Source: Desulfomicrobium apsheronum (GTDB taxonomy: Bacteria; Desulfobacterota; Desulfovibrionia; Desulfovibrionales; Desulfomicrobiaceae). Taken from it: a DNA stretch of 54,509 nucleotides. Location of the stretch: contig NZ_FORX01000005.1 of assembly GCF_900114115.1 (NCBI RefSeq), positions 1-54,509 of the forward strand, given 5' to 3'. Below the pieces are notes generated by a model. The model was not told the origin of the DNA. It saw only the letters and a program-made list of their open reading frames with translations, and searched no databases. This document shows, one piece after another, positions 37,984 to 47,553 of this stretch. Positions within the stretch are counted from its first letter, which is position 1. The number at the start of each line of letters is the position of its first letter. The position numbers were made by a program, and so were the translations under genes.

Positions 37984-38264
37984 CACTTCCCTCCGTTCAT
38001 GCAGCTTTTGGTCAGCCGCGTTGCAGCCATACGCGCCATGATGAACCCGAGCAGACAGGCCGCCAGGCGCTCCCAGCGCCCGTCGCCGACCAGGTAGAAC
38101 CCGCCCAGAGTGACGCCGGTACGAACCACAAAACTTCCCATGAACCAGGCTGCGGAATGGCTTGAGGCCAAGGCCCTGCGGGTAGTCCACCACAGGCCTC
38201 CGAAAAAGAAGGCTCCTAGACAAAGGCCGGCGGCAAGGGCCAGCGCGAAATCGCTAAATATCAT
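37983..38264 (-). CDS. atpR: N-ATPase AtpR membrane protein
   Basis: A small protein of 93 residues with about three membrane helices, starting MIFSDFALALAAGLCLG. AtpR is found only in N-ATPase operons, between atpQ and atpB, and is thought to help assembly or ion supply of the c ring, like AtpI. The start overlaps the atpQ end by 11 bases and its stop overlaps the atpB start by one. Identification rests on size, topology and position. Confidence 0.85.
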   Translation of the reverse strand: MIFSDFALALAAGLCLGAFFFGGLWWTTRRALASSHSAAWFMGSFVVRTGVTLGGFYLVGDGRWERLAACLLGFIMARMAATRLTKSCMNGGK

Positions 38265-38572
38265 CGTCTTCCTGTTCCTCGCGGATGGCCCGGTCCTCTT
38301 TGGCCACCCAGTACCAGGCGTTCCAGCAGCCCAGGGCCAGGCCTGCCACGAGCAGGGCCAGGGTCCAGGACCGTCCGCCCGGGTAATTCCGGTCCAACCA
38401 CAAACCCATAAACACACCCAGGAGAGTCGGGATGCTCACCGACCAACCGATGATTCCCATCATCCCGAGCCCGAACCAAACCTCGCTCCCGGCCCGTTTT
38501 TTGGCCCGCAGCTTGCGCCTGGCCCGCACATCGACTTCGCGCTCCAGATCCGGCTTTTGCGGATTTTCGTGA

Positions 38573-38580
<8 letters not shown>
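38254..38580 (-). CDS. atpQ: N-ATPase AtpQ (AtpI-like) protein
   Basis: This 108-residue protein has a charged N terminus and two membrane helices (about 36-60 and 70-90), with GVFMGLWLDRNYPGG, the loop typical of the AtpI family. AtpI-like proteins assist c-ring assembly or Mg uptake. The position after atpC and before atpR is the standard N-ATPase order. It overlaps atpC by 8 bases and atpR by 11. Confidence 0.9.
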
Positions 38581-40439
<1,859 letters not shown>

Positions 40440-40495
40440 TTATTCCCTCTTCACTGGGCAGGGTCAAGCCCCTTGGGGGGCCGGCCGGGCGAGCC

Positions 40496-41269
40496 TTATT
40501 CTTGCCCGCGCCCGGCCCGAAACACAAGCCACAACCCGGCCAGCACGCATGGCACGCTGAGCCACTGCCCGACGGTCATAAAAAAGCCCGCTTCATAGGC
40601 GGCCTGGGGCGTCTTGAAATATTCGAGAACAAAACGGGCGGCAAACACCAGCATCAGAAACAGTCCGGAAAGCAACCCCGCACGGCGACGCAAGGCGGCC
40701 TCCCGCCAGGTCAGGAAGAGCACGATGAAAATGATGAGATAGGCAGCGGCTTCGTAAAGCTGCACGGGATGACGCGCAAGATCGTCGACCCGCTCGAAAA
40801 TAACGGCCCAGGGCACGATGGTTGGCACGCCGACTATCTCGGAGTTCATGAAATTTCCGATGCGAATAAACGCGCCGCCCAGCGCTGCAGGGACGGCGAT
40901 TCGGTCCAGCAGCCACCAGAAGCGCATGCCGCTACGACGGGCATACACGCCCACGGCCACAAGAATCCCGATCACGCCGCCGTGACTGGCCAGCCCGCCT
41001 TCCCATATCTTGAGGATCAGCAGCGGGCTCGACAGGTAATAGACCGGATCGTAGAGCAGGCAGTGCCCGAGTCTCGCGCCGACAAGAGCGCCGACGACCA
41101 CAAAACCCAGCAGGGAATCCAGGTCGCCTGTGGAGCGCCCCTCCCGTGCGAACATGCGCCCCATGATCTGCAATCCGACGATGAAGGCTGCCGCGAAAAA
41201 AATTCCGTACCAATGGATGGACAGAGGGCCAATGGACACGGCGATGGGGTCGGCGTTCCAGTAGATCAT
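40496..41269 (-). CDS. lgt: Prolipoprotein diacylglyceryl transferase
   Basis: This inner-membrane enzyme transfers diacylglycerol from phosphatidylglycerol to the lipobox Cys of prolipoproteins, the first step of lipoprotein maturation. The signature GGAFIRIGNFMNSEIVG is present near residue 130, and HWYGIFFAAAF near the N terminus carries the conserved His-Tyr pair. It has seven membrane helices and a usual length of 257 residues. A GGGAGGA site lies 9 bases before the ATG. It is in line with the ATPase operon but separated from it by 56 bases. Confidence 0.95.
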   Translation of the reverse strand: MIYWNADPIAVSIGPLSIHWYGIFFAAAFIVGLQIMGRMFAREGRSTGDLDSLLGFVVVGALVGARLGHCLLYDPVYYLSSPLLILKIWEGGLASHGGVIGILVAVGVYARRSGMRFWWLLDRIAVPAALGGAFIRIGNFMNSEIVGVPTIVPWAVIFERVDDLARHPVQLYEAAAYLIIFIVLFLTWREAALRRRAGLLSGLFLMLVFAARFVLEYFKTPQAAYEAGFFMTVGQWLSVPCVLAGLWLVFRAGRGQE

Positions 41270-41332
41270 GAAAAAAAGTCCTCCCAGGGATAAAGTTTCG
41301 ACAAATTCGAATCGTTTCGCAAAAACCCGGCG

Positions 41333-42634
41333 TCATCCCCAGACGGAACCGTAGAGAATCCCGGAAAACGTGGCCATGACGATGACCAGACCAACAAAAA
41401 CAACCGTCTTCTTCACACCCATGATGCTATTTATGACCAGCATGTTGGGCAGGCTGAGCGCCGGTCCGGCCAACAGCAGGGCCAGGGCCGGGCCCTTGCC
41501 CATGCCGGAACCGATGAGGCCTTGCAGAATGGGCACCTCGGTCAGGGTGGCGAAGTACATGAAAGCCCCTGCAAAGGAGGCGAAGAAGTTGGCCATGAAC
41601 GAATTGCCGCCCACGGCGCTGGCCACCCACTCCGAAGGAATGAGGCCTTCGTTGCCGACACGGCCCAGCAAGGCTCCTGCGATGAGCACGCCAAAAAGAA
41701 GCAACGGCAGGATCTGCTTGGCAAAACCCCAGGACGAGGAGAACCAGTCCCCGACCTCGCCTTCATCCGTGCTGGTGAAAGCGGACAGGCCGATGACCCC
41801 GGCCGTGAAGGCCAAAAGCGGCTGGCCGGGAAAGAACACTGCCAAAAGGATTACCGGAACGGCGGCTGTGCCCACTTTCCAAGGCTTCACATCGAACCAG
41901 CGCACGAGCATGATGCCCAAGGCCACCGAGAAAGCCGAGGTCAGCATCCACTTGGCCCCGAAAATGGCGGCCCACAGTCCGGAATCCGTCTGGGGAGCGC
42001 CCCAGTTGGCGAAAACCAGAATGGCGACCATGGATGCGAAATAGAGGGCGTTCTGCCACAGGGGGCGTTTCACTTCCTCCTCTATCTGCGCCATCTGAAT
42101 GACCTGCCGCTCGGCCTCCTCCTTGCGGAAGAAAAAGTGCATCAAAAGGCCGATGATCACGCTGAAAACGATGGCTCCCACGGCGCGGGCGATGCCCATT
42201 TCAGGCCCCAGGATGCGAGCCGTCATGACGATGGCCAGAACGTTGATGGCCGGGCCGGAATAGAGGAACGCGCAGGCCGGTCCAAGGCCTGCGCCCATGC
42301 GGTAGATGCCCGCGAAAAGCGGCAGCACCGTGCAGGAGCACACGGCCAGGATGGTGCCCGAGACGGCGGCTACACCGTAGGCCAAGACCTTGTTGGCCTT
42401 GGCGCCGAGGTACTTCATGACCGCACCCTGGCTGACGAAGACCGAGATGGCTCCGGCGATGAAGAATGCCGGAATCAGGCACAGCAGCACGTGTTCCTGA
42501 GCGTACCATTTGACGAGATGAAAGGCTTCGAGGACGGCATTGTCAAAACGCGGCAAACCCACGGGCAGGTAAAAGCAGGCCAGAAAAACCGCGACGATGA
42601 CCGCCAGGGGCTTCCACTCTTCTCTCCAGTTCAT
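41333..42634 (-). CDS. DUF318/ArsP-family permease
   Basis: This membrane protein of 433 residues has about ten helices, including two repeated halves. The signature AVCSCTVLPLFAGIY near residue 98 and the LYSGPAINVL segment after it are typical of the permease family that includes ArsP, an efflux protein for trivalent organoarsenicals. The ATG at 42634 is chosen because AGAGG lies upstream. It is co-directional with the ArsR gene 9 bases upstream, so it is probably derepressed by a metalloid. In anaerobes this permease commonly occurs with the small thioredoxin encoded at 43683, as here. Confidence 0.85.
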   Translation of the reverse strand: MNWREEWKPLAVIVAVFLACFYLPVGLPRFDNAVLEAFHLVKWYAQEHVLLCLIPAFFIAGAISVFVSQGAVMKYLGAKANKVLAYGVAAVSGTILAVCSCTVLPLFAGIYRMGAGLGPACAFLYSGPAINVLAIVMTARILGPEMGIARAVGAIVFSVIIGLLMHFFFRKEEAERQVIQMAQIEEEVKRPLWQNALYFASMVAILVFANWGAPQTDSGLWAAIFGAKWMLTSAFSVALGIMLVRWFDVKPWKVGTAAVPVILLAVFFPGQPLLAFTAGVIGLSAFTSTDEGEVGDWFSSSWGFAKQILPLLLFGVLIAGALLGRVGNEGLIPSEWVASAVGGNSFMANFFASFAGAFMYFATLTEVPILQGLIGSGMGKGPALALLLAGPALSLPNMLVINSIMGVKKTVVFVGLVIVMATFSGILYGSVWG

Positions 42635-42643
42635 GATCAACCT

Positions 42644-42988
42644 CTACTTGAGTTTTGGCCGGGCAGCCTGGCCGGTCATTGATAATTGTTCCATGGCGCG
42701 CGTCGAAAGTACGGCCTCCACGCAATGCATGAAATTCAGGACGCACGGGACCTTGAGGGTGTAATACACCTGCTTGCCCCTTTTCTCGTCCTGCACGATG
42801 CCTGCCTGCTTGAGCACGGTCAGGTGCTTGGACACGGTGGAAAAATCCGCGTCGATGAGTTCCGCGAATTCGCAGACACACTTTTCCCCGGATTCCAGAT
42901 GCTCGACCATCCACAGGCGGGTCGGGTGAGCCAGCGCCTTGAGCACAGCGGCCTTGGCCTCGAAAAACTTTCTGTCTTCAGCTTTCAT
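42644..42988 (-). CDS. arsR: ArsR-family metalloid-responsive repressor, copy 1
   Basis: This winged-helix repressor has 114 residues when started at the ATG with AAGGAG (42988). Cys37 and Cys39 (EKCVCEF) sit where E. coli ArsR binds As(III). Cys82 and Cys89 (VPCVLNFMHC) give a second thiol pair. DNA contact is likely through FSTVSKHLTVLK. It heads a minus-strand operon with the permease and is divergent from the second ArsR. One operator-like half site (AAATATG, 43017-43023) lies in its promoter. Confidence 0.93.
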   Translation of the reverse strand: MKAEDRKFFEAKAAVLKALAHPTRLWMVEHLESGEKCVCEFAELIDADFSTVSKHLTVLKQAGIVQDEKRGKQVYYTLKVPCVLNFMHCVEAVLSTRAMEQLSMTGQAARPKLK

Positions 42989-43111
42989 GGTAGCTCCTTC
43001 ATTTGCACAAGTGACCAAATATGCATGTGTCAGCATTTCGTCAAGAGCTGGAGACCAATCTTACCGAGTTGCCTTGAGGTTATCCAGGGAAGGAAAAAAG
43101 ACGGAAAAAAA

Positions 43112-43143
43112 TTGACGCGACCAACACTTGGCAATATTGCCAA
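43112..43143 (+). promoter_or_regulatory. Promoter with palindromic operator before arsR copy 2
   Basis: TTGGCAATATTGCCAA (43128-43143) is a perfect 16-base palindrome. A -35-like TTGACG lies at 43112-43117, so the palindrome covers the expected -10 region. It ends 18 bases before the ATG, in a good position for autorepression. Its sequence differs from the CATATCC-type sites at 45183 and 50858. Confidence 0.6.
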
Positions 43144-43161
43144 TTAAAAAAGGAGACGCAC

Positions 43162-43482
43162 ATGCTCGTGCACCTGCACCCGACCAGGGAAGATTTCGAG
43201 GCTCGAGCCTCGGTCATGAAGGCCCTGGCGCACCCGACCCGCCTCATGATGATCGAGGAGCTCTCGCGTGGCGAACGCTGCGTCCGCGAGCTGCGTGACC
43301 TGGCCGACCGCGATCTGTCTACGGTTTCCAAGCATCTCTCGATCCTGAAGGACGCAGGTATAGTGGAGGACGACAAGCGGGGTAAACAGGTTTTCTATCG
43401 TCTGCGCGTGCCGTGTGTCCTGCATTTCTTTCATTGCCTGGACTCGGTGCTCACGGCCCGGGACAGGCTGGCAGGCCGTTGA
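43162..43482 (+). CDS. ArsR-family repressor, copy 2
   Basis: This winged-helix regulator of 106 residues is paralogous to copy 1 (shared HPTRL, STVSKHL, KRGKQV, VPCVL). Only one Cys remains in the metal helix (Cys40, ERCVREL), and the C-terminal pair is Cys85 and Cys92. The ligand set therefore differs from copy 1 and may favour another geometry. AAGGAG precedes the ATG. It is the first gene on the plus strand of the divergent pair; the thioredoxin-type genes follow after a 200-bp gap with a hairpin repeat. Confidence 0.92.
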   Translation: MLVHLHPTREDFEARASVMKALAHPTRLMMIEELSRGERCVRELRDLADRDLSTVSKHLSILKDAGIVEDDKRGKQVFYRLRVPCVLHFFHCLDSVLTARDRLAGR

Positions 43483-43626
43483 AAAACGGCGATCTGCTGC
43501 GTCAGCGAAAAAAACCAGACCGCTTATGTATGCGCGATACACCGCACGTCCTGGTTTTTTTCGCTTCCTTGCATCACACCTTTTTTGAACGGCCTGCAAA
43601 TTTTGAATTTTCAAGGCAGTTCAGGC
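43471..43626. repeat. Nested inverted repeat, copy 2 of the intergenic family
   Basis: An outer pair GCAGGCCGTT (43471-43480) and AACGGCCTGC (43588-43597) encloses an inner perfect 15-bp pair, AGCGAAAAAAACCAG (43504-43518) with CTGGTTTTTTTCGCT (43551-43565). The right part (43587-43626) matches 25446-25485. The repeat starts on the arsR stop codon. It can form a long cruciform or a terminator-like RNA. Confidence 0.75.
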
Positions 43627-43682
43627 AAAACTGATTCTTGGCCGTCAGGCCAATCGTAACATCAACTGTTCAAGGAGCTGTC

Positions 43683-43919
43683 ATGAAAAAAGTTCACGTC
43701 ATGGGCCCAGGCTGCCCCAAATGCACCGAAACCTTCAAGATCGTTGAAGCGGCCATTGCCGAAACCGGCGTGGAAGCCAGCCTCGAAAAAGTCACGGACT
43801 TCACCGAGATCTCAAAGTTCGGCGTGTTCACCACCCCCGCCGTAGCCGTGGACGGCACGGTCAAGGTCATGGGCAAGGTGCCCAAGAAGGCCGACGTGGT
43901 GGCCTGGCTGACCGCCTAG
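43683..43919 (+). CDS. Mini-thioredoxin (redox-active disulfide protein)
   Basis: This 78-residue cytoplasmic protein has the active site CPKC (Cys11, Cys14) right after the first strand and the cis-Pro segment VFTTPAVAVDG, the minimal thioredoxin/glutaredoxin-like fold. These proteins are regularly encoded with DUF318 permeases and ArsR. It may pass electrons to the permease, the membrane CcdA-like protein, or directly reduce metalloid-bound thiols. The ATG at 43683 follows AAGGAG. It is the start of a three-gene redox set. Confidence 0.88.
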   Translation: MKKVHVMGPGCPKCTETFKIVEAAIAETGVEASLEKVTDFTEISKFGVFTTPAVAVDGTVKVMGKVPKKADVVAWLTA

Positions 43920-44033
43920 CCCTTTTCGGCTACGGCGCCATCATGCCTTCCCGACAGATTTCGGGCAGAAAGCTCCGCCACGGATAACTTGGTTCCTTAT
44001 CCCGCATCTTCTTCTTTCTTCGAGGTTTGCTGC

Positions 44034-44420
44034 ATGAAAATTCTTCGCCTTTTTCTCGCCATCGCATTCCTGGCCACGGCTTCGTCGGCCCTGGCCTCGC
44101 CTTCTTCGCTCATTTCCGGCGACCCGCAGGAAGTGCCCATCAAGGGCATGGTCACCATGGTCGACGTCGGGGCCAAGGCCTGCATTCCGTGCAAGATGAT
44201 GATCCCGGTCATCGAGTCCCTGTCCGAGGAGTACGAAGGGCGGGCCGCCATCGTTTTCATCGACGTCTGGAAGAACCCGGACGAGACCCCGAAATTCGGC
44301 CTTCGCGCCATCCCGACCCAGATTTTCTATGACAAGGACGGCAAGGAAGTCATGCGCCACGAAGGATACTTTTCCAAAGAGGAGATCATCAAGGTTCTGA
44401 CCAAGCTCGGAGTGGAATAA
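44034..44420 (+). CDS. Exported thioredoxin-fold protein
   Basis: This 128-residue protein has a Sec signal peptide (cleavage probable after SSALA) and a thioredoxin domain with Cys50 and Cys53 in CIPCKMM and the cis-Pro region AIPTQIFYDKDG. The periplasmic location distinguishes it from the mini-thioredoxin upstream. The stop TAA overlaps the ATG of the CcdA-like gene by one base, a strong sign that the membrane protein reduces it. The pair probably delivers electrons to a periplasmic disulfide or to arsenate/thioarsenate chemistry. That role is inference. Confidence 0.88.
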   Translation: MKILRLFLAIAFLATASSALASPSSLISGDPQEVPIKGMVTMVDVGAKACIPCKMMIPVIESLSEEYEGRAAIVFIDVWKNPDETPKFGLRAIPTQIFYDKDGKEVMRHEGYFSKEEIIKVLTKLGVE

Positions 44421-45124
44421 TGGACCAGTTTCTGATCCTTATCCACGAGTGGATGGGGTCCGGCGTGGGCCTGGCGGCGCTGGGCTGTTTTCTATGGGGC
44501 GTGGTCAGCGTGCTCTTCAGTCCATGCCACCTGGCTTCCATCCCCCTCATCGTCGGCTACGTGGCCGGTCAGGACAGGCTGGTAGAAGGACGGCAGGCCG
44601 CGCTGTATGCAGGCCTTTTCACCTTCGGGCTTTTTCTGACCATCGCAGCCATCGGCGTGATCTGCGCCCTGCTCGGCCGCATGCTCGGCGACGTTGGCCC
44701 ATACTGGACCATCGTCGTCGGGCTCATTCTGTTGTGGGTGGCCATGGACATGCTGGGCATCGCCAAATGCTCCATGGGCGGAAACCTCATGGGTCGATTC
44801 AAACTGCGCGGCATGGGCGGAGCCTTCGTGCTGGGCCTGGCCTACGGAGTCCTGTCGGGTTCCTGCACCTTCGGTTTCATCGCGCCAATCCTGGCCGTCA
44901 TCACGGTGCAGGAAAAGATCGCGACCGGCATTCTGCTCATCATCCTCTTCGGCCTTGGGCACTGCATCCCCATCGTCATCGCCGGCAGCTCCACCGCCCT
45001 GGTGCGCCGCCTCATGGCCAACGCCTCCTGGCAACGCGGCGGCACGGCCTTCCGGCGCCTGGCCGGAATTCTCATTGGCCTCATGGGCATCTACTTCATC
45101 GCCCGGCCGTTTCTGCCAGCCTGA
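44420..45124 (+). CDS. CcdA/DsbD-like transmembrane thiol transporter
   Basis: This membrane protein of 234 residues has six helices and belongs to the CcdA family. The motif SPCHLASIPLIVGYV near residue 33 carries the first redox Cys; the second is in SGSCTFGFIAPIL near residue 152. It should move reducing equivalents from cytoplasmic thioredoxin to the exported thioredoxin encoded just before it. The gene overlaps that one by one base and is followed at once by a strong terminator. Confidence 0.92.
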   Translation: MDQFLILIHEWMGSGVGLAALGCFLWGVVSVLFSPCHLASIPLIVGYVAGQDRLVEGRQAALYAGLFTFGLFLTIAAIGVICALLGRMLGDVGPYWTIVVGLILLWVAMDMLGIAKCSMGGNLMGRFKLRGMGGAFVLGLAYGVLSGSCTFGFIAPILAVITVQEKIATGILLIILFGLGHCIPIVIAGSSTALVRRLMANASWQRGGTAFRRLAGILIGLMGIYFIARPFLPA

Positions 45125-45137
45125 ACATCCTGGCGTT

Positions 45138-45175
45138 AAAAGATCTTGTCTTTCATCGGGCAAGATCTTTTTTTC
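45138..45175 (+). terminator. Rho-independent terminator
   Basis: AAAAGATCTTG (45138-45148) pairs perfectly with CAAGATCTTTT (45161-45171), and seven T residues run to 45174. It lies 14 bases after the CcdA-like stop and 4 bases before the next promoter, so it separates the redox genes from the oxidoreductase operon. Confidence 0.9.
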
Positions 45176-45178
45176 GCG

Positions 45179-45206
45179 TTGACATATCCACCTATACGGA
45201 TATGAA
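45179..45206 (+). promoter_or_regulatory. Promoter with 7-8-7 inverted repeat operator (oxidoreductase operon)
   Basis: TTGACA (45179-45184), a 16-base spacer and TATGAA (45201-45206) form a sigma70-type promoter. CATATCC (45183-45189) and GGATATG (45198-45204) are a perfect inverted repeat with an 8-base centre, lying over the spacer and both hexamers. The same arrangement recurs at 50854. This is a repressor site; an ArsR paralogue is the likely ligand. Confidence 0.7.
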
Positions 45207-45528
45207 TATCTTATGTTTACACCCAATTCGACGGCCCAACGCCTGGCTTCCACTCTCGCCACGACGCTGGCATCCAACAAAGTTATCCTTTTGATCCAAA
45301 AGAATAGCTCCTTCCTCAGACCTTCATTTTATCTATCCGCTGCTGTGTCGTTGCCGCACACGCAACGCTCTTCAAAAACACAGATTCAATACACAGTTCC
45401 CGAATCCATTTTTTTCGTATATGGGCCTTGCTATCCCTCGTCATCAAAATCAGAGGAGGATTTTCAACGCTCAACAAGCATAATCTCCCGCCATCGAACC
45501 CCAGCGCAACTCAACGGAGGAGAATACA
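45207..45528 (+). other. Long untranslated leader before the oxidoreductase operon
   Basis: About 320 bases lie between the promoter and the first gene. The stretch is more AT-rich than its surroundings (for example 45270-45440). I see no convincing gene or known riboswitch in it. A second promoter closer to 45529 is possible. Confidence 0.5.
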
Positions 45529-46278
45529 ATGAGGATCTTGCCCAAGGAAGACTTGCTGATGCGCATGCAGCGCGATCTCGCCCGCTCCCTGGCCGGCGAT
45601 CATGCGTCCATCAAATGGGCCATGGTCATCGACCTGGCAAAATGCGTGGGCTGCCATGCCTGCACCGTGGCCTGCGTGGCCGAGAACAAACTTCCTCCCG
45701 GCGTGGTCTATCGCCCGGTGACAGAAGAGGAGATCGGCACCTACCCCAACGTCCGCCGCAGGTTCGTGCCCCGGCCCTGTCTGCAGTGTCAGAATCCACC
45801 CTGCGTCAAGGTCTGTCCGGTCACGGCCACCTACAAGGACGCCCAGGGTATCACCGTCATGGACTACGACCGCTGCATCGGCTGCCGCTACTGTCTGGTG
45901 GCCTGCCCCTACGCGGCCAGAACCTCGGATTTCGGCGAGTGGTACACCAAGGGCACTCCCGAAGAACCGGGCAAGATCGTTGGCAAGTCTCTGTGTTCAG
46001 AGAGCTACGAGCTGCATCCTGCCAAGGAATACGGTAAAGACTGGCCCGAGAGGAGACGCAGTTCACCCATCGGCAACGCCCGCAAATGCCATTTCTGCAA
46101 GCACCGCCTGGCCGAGGGCATGCTCCCCGCCTGCGTGACCACCTGCATCGGCCGCGCCACCTTTTTCGGCAACCGCAATGACCCGGAAAGCCTCGTCTCG
46201 GAACTCCTGGCCGACCCGCGGGTCTTTGTTCTCAAGCCGGAACTGAGCACCAAACCAGCCGTGTACTACCTGAAGTAA
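45529..46278 (+). CDS. Four-cluster ferredoxin subunit, TtrB/SrdB-like
   Basis: This 249-residue electron-transfer subunit has 16 cluster Cys: [35 protein letters not shown], and CHFCKHR with CVTTC. An insertion of about 40 residues before the last group is typical of the TtrB/PsrB class. Unlike TtrB, no Tat signal is visible at the N terminus, so export would rely on the catalytic partner. GGAGGAG lies 6 bases before the ATG. It is the first gene of a B-C-A operon, the order known for ttrBCA and srdBCA. Confidence 0.9.
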   Translation: MRILPKEDLLMRMQRDLARSLAGDHASIKWAMVIDLAKCVGCHACTVACVAENKLPPGVVYRPVTEEEIGTYPNVRRRFVPRPCLQCQNPPCVKVCPVTATYKDAQGITVMDYDRCIGCRYCLVACPYAARTSDFGEWYTKGTPEEPGKIVGKSLCSESYELHPAKEYGKDWPERRRSSPIGNARKCHFCKHRLAEGMLPACVTTCIGRATFFGNRNDPESLVSELLADPRVFVLKPELSTKPAVYYLK

Positions 46279-46287
46279 GGAGGACCC

Positions 46288-47553
46288 ATGAAATACAAAT
46301 ACTTCATCCCGCTCCTCATCCTGGCTCTGGTCGGCCTGGCCGCCGGAGCCGTCGGGCTGGTGGACAGATTCCAGCACGGCCTGAACCCCACTGCCCTGGG
46401 CTCCTACATCCCCTGGGGTCTGTGGGTCGCCTTCTACCTGCTGTTCCTTGGCCTGTCCGCCGGGGCGTTCCTGGTGACCATCATGACCTATTTTCTGGGC
46501 ATGAAACAGTTTGAACGCATTGGCCCGCTCTCGGCCTTCGTGGTCCTGGTGGCGCTCATCTGCGAGGTACAGTTCATCCTGCTCGATCTGGGCCAGTGGC
46601 ACCGTGCCCTTTACCAGTTCTTCCTCACCCCCAGCTTCACCTCGATGCTGACATGGATGTTCGTGCTCTTCAACGCCATGCTCGTCATCTACGCCCTGAA
46701 GACCTTCTTCCTCATCCGTGGCGATCTGGTGCGCTGGTCCAGGGATCCTGAAAAGGGGGGCCTGCGCGGGCTCTACGGCCTGCTGGCATTCGGCAAGCCG
46801 GAATACACCAGTGCCGACCGCGAAAAAGACATGCACAAGGTGCACGTACTGGCCAAGATCAGTCTGCCCGTGGGCCTCATCTTCTATGGCACCAACGGCG
46901 CATTCTTCGCGGTGCTGCTCGGCCGGCCGGTCTGGAACAGCGCCATGACTCCGCTCCTGTTCGTGGTCGCGGCCCTGCTCTCCGGCGGCGCGCTCATCGC
47001 CTTCCTGACCTACATATTCCGCCAGAAGGATCCGCTGAACCCCTACGGACTCTGCTATGAGGACCGCATCTGCCTCGATCTGGGCAAGGTCATCCTCTTT
47101 CTTCTGATCGTCTTTCTGGCGCTCGAAGGCATGCAGTTCTTCGTCGGCTACCAGACCGCCACCATCGCCGTGCTCACCAGCCTCGACCTCATCGTCAAGG
47201 GCCCGCACTGGTGGGTGTTCTGGATCGTGCACATCCTGATCGGCAGCCTTATCCCGCTGCTGCTCCTCGTCTTCCGCGCTGGCGACGTGAAATCCGTGGC
47301 CCTGGCCTGTTTCCTGATCTTCATCACTTTCGCGGCGGTGCGCTACAACTTCGTCATCCCTGACCTGGCCGTGTACAAGCTCGAAGGCCTGGAAGCCACC
47401 TTCGCCCATCCGCGCCTGCGCACCGACTATGTGCCCAACCTGAACGAATGGCTGGTCAGCCTGTGGATCATCTCCACTGGCCTGGTGGTCATGCTCCTGG
47501 GTACGCGCTTTTTGCCCATCGTCACCGAGAACGGAGGTACCGACCATGCCTAG
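46288..47553 (+). CDS. NrfD-family membrane subunit
   Basis: This is the polytopic quinol-interacting subunit (421 residues) with about ten membrane helices. The opening helix ends before GSYIPWGLWVAFYLLFLGLSAGAF, a signature of NrfD/PsrC proteins, and HWWVFWIVHILIGSLIP lies near the C terminus. It is longer than TtrC (about 340). It should exchange electrons with menaquinone and pass them to the ferredoxin subunit. TAAGGAGG precedes the ATG, and its end overlaps the catalytic gene by 8 bases. Confidence 0.9.
   Translation: MKYKYFIPLLILALVGLAAGAVGLVDRFQHGLNPTALGSYIPWGLWVAFYLLFLGLSAGAFLVTIMTYFLGMKQFERIGPLSAFVVLVALICEVQFILLDLGQWHRALYQFFLTPSFTSMLTWMFVLFNAMLVIYALKTFFLIRGDLVRWSRDPEKGGLRGLYGLLAFGKPEYTSADREKDMHKVHVLAKISLPVGLIFYGTNGAFFAVLLGRPVWNSAMTPLLFVVAALLSGGALIAFLTYIFRQKDPLNPYGLCYEDRICLDLGKVILFLLIVFLALEGMQFFVGYQTATIAVLTSLDLIVKGPHWWVFWIVHILIGSLIPLLLLVFRAGDVKSVALACFLIFITFAAVRYNFVIPDLAVYKLEGLEATFAHPRLRTDYVPNLNEWLVSLWIISTGLVVMLLGTRFLPIVTENGGTDHA

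Noticed and set aside
44492-45280. Long minus-strand open frame opposite the CcdA-like gene
   Set aside because: It is the antisense shadow of a well-supported gene with clear family motifs, and its product is rich in H, D and Q with no recognisable domain.
45213-46037. Plus-strand open frame starting in the oxidoreductase leader
   Set aside because: It runs into the ferredoxin gene in another frame, lacks a ribosome-binding site and shows no family likeness after the first codons.
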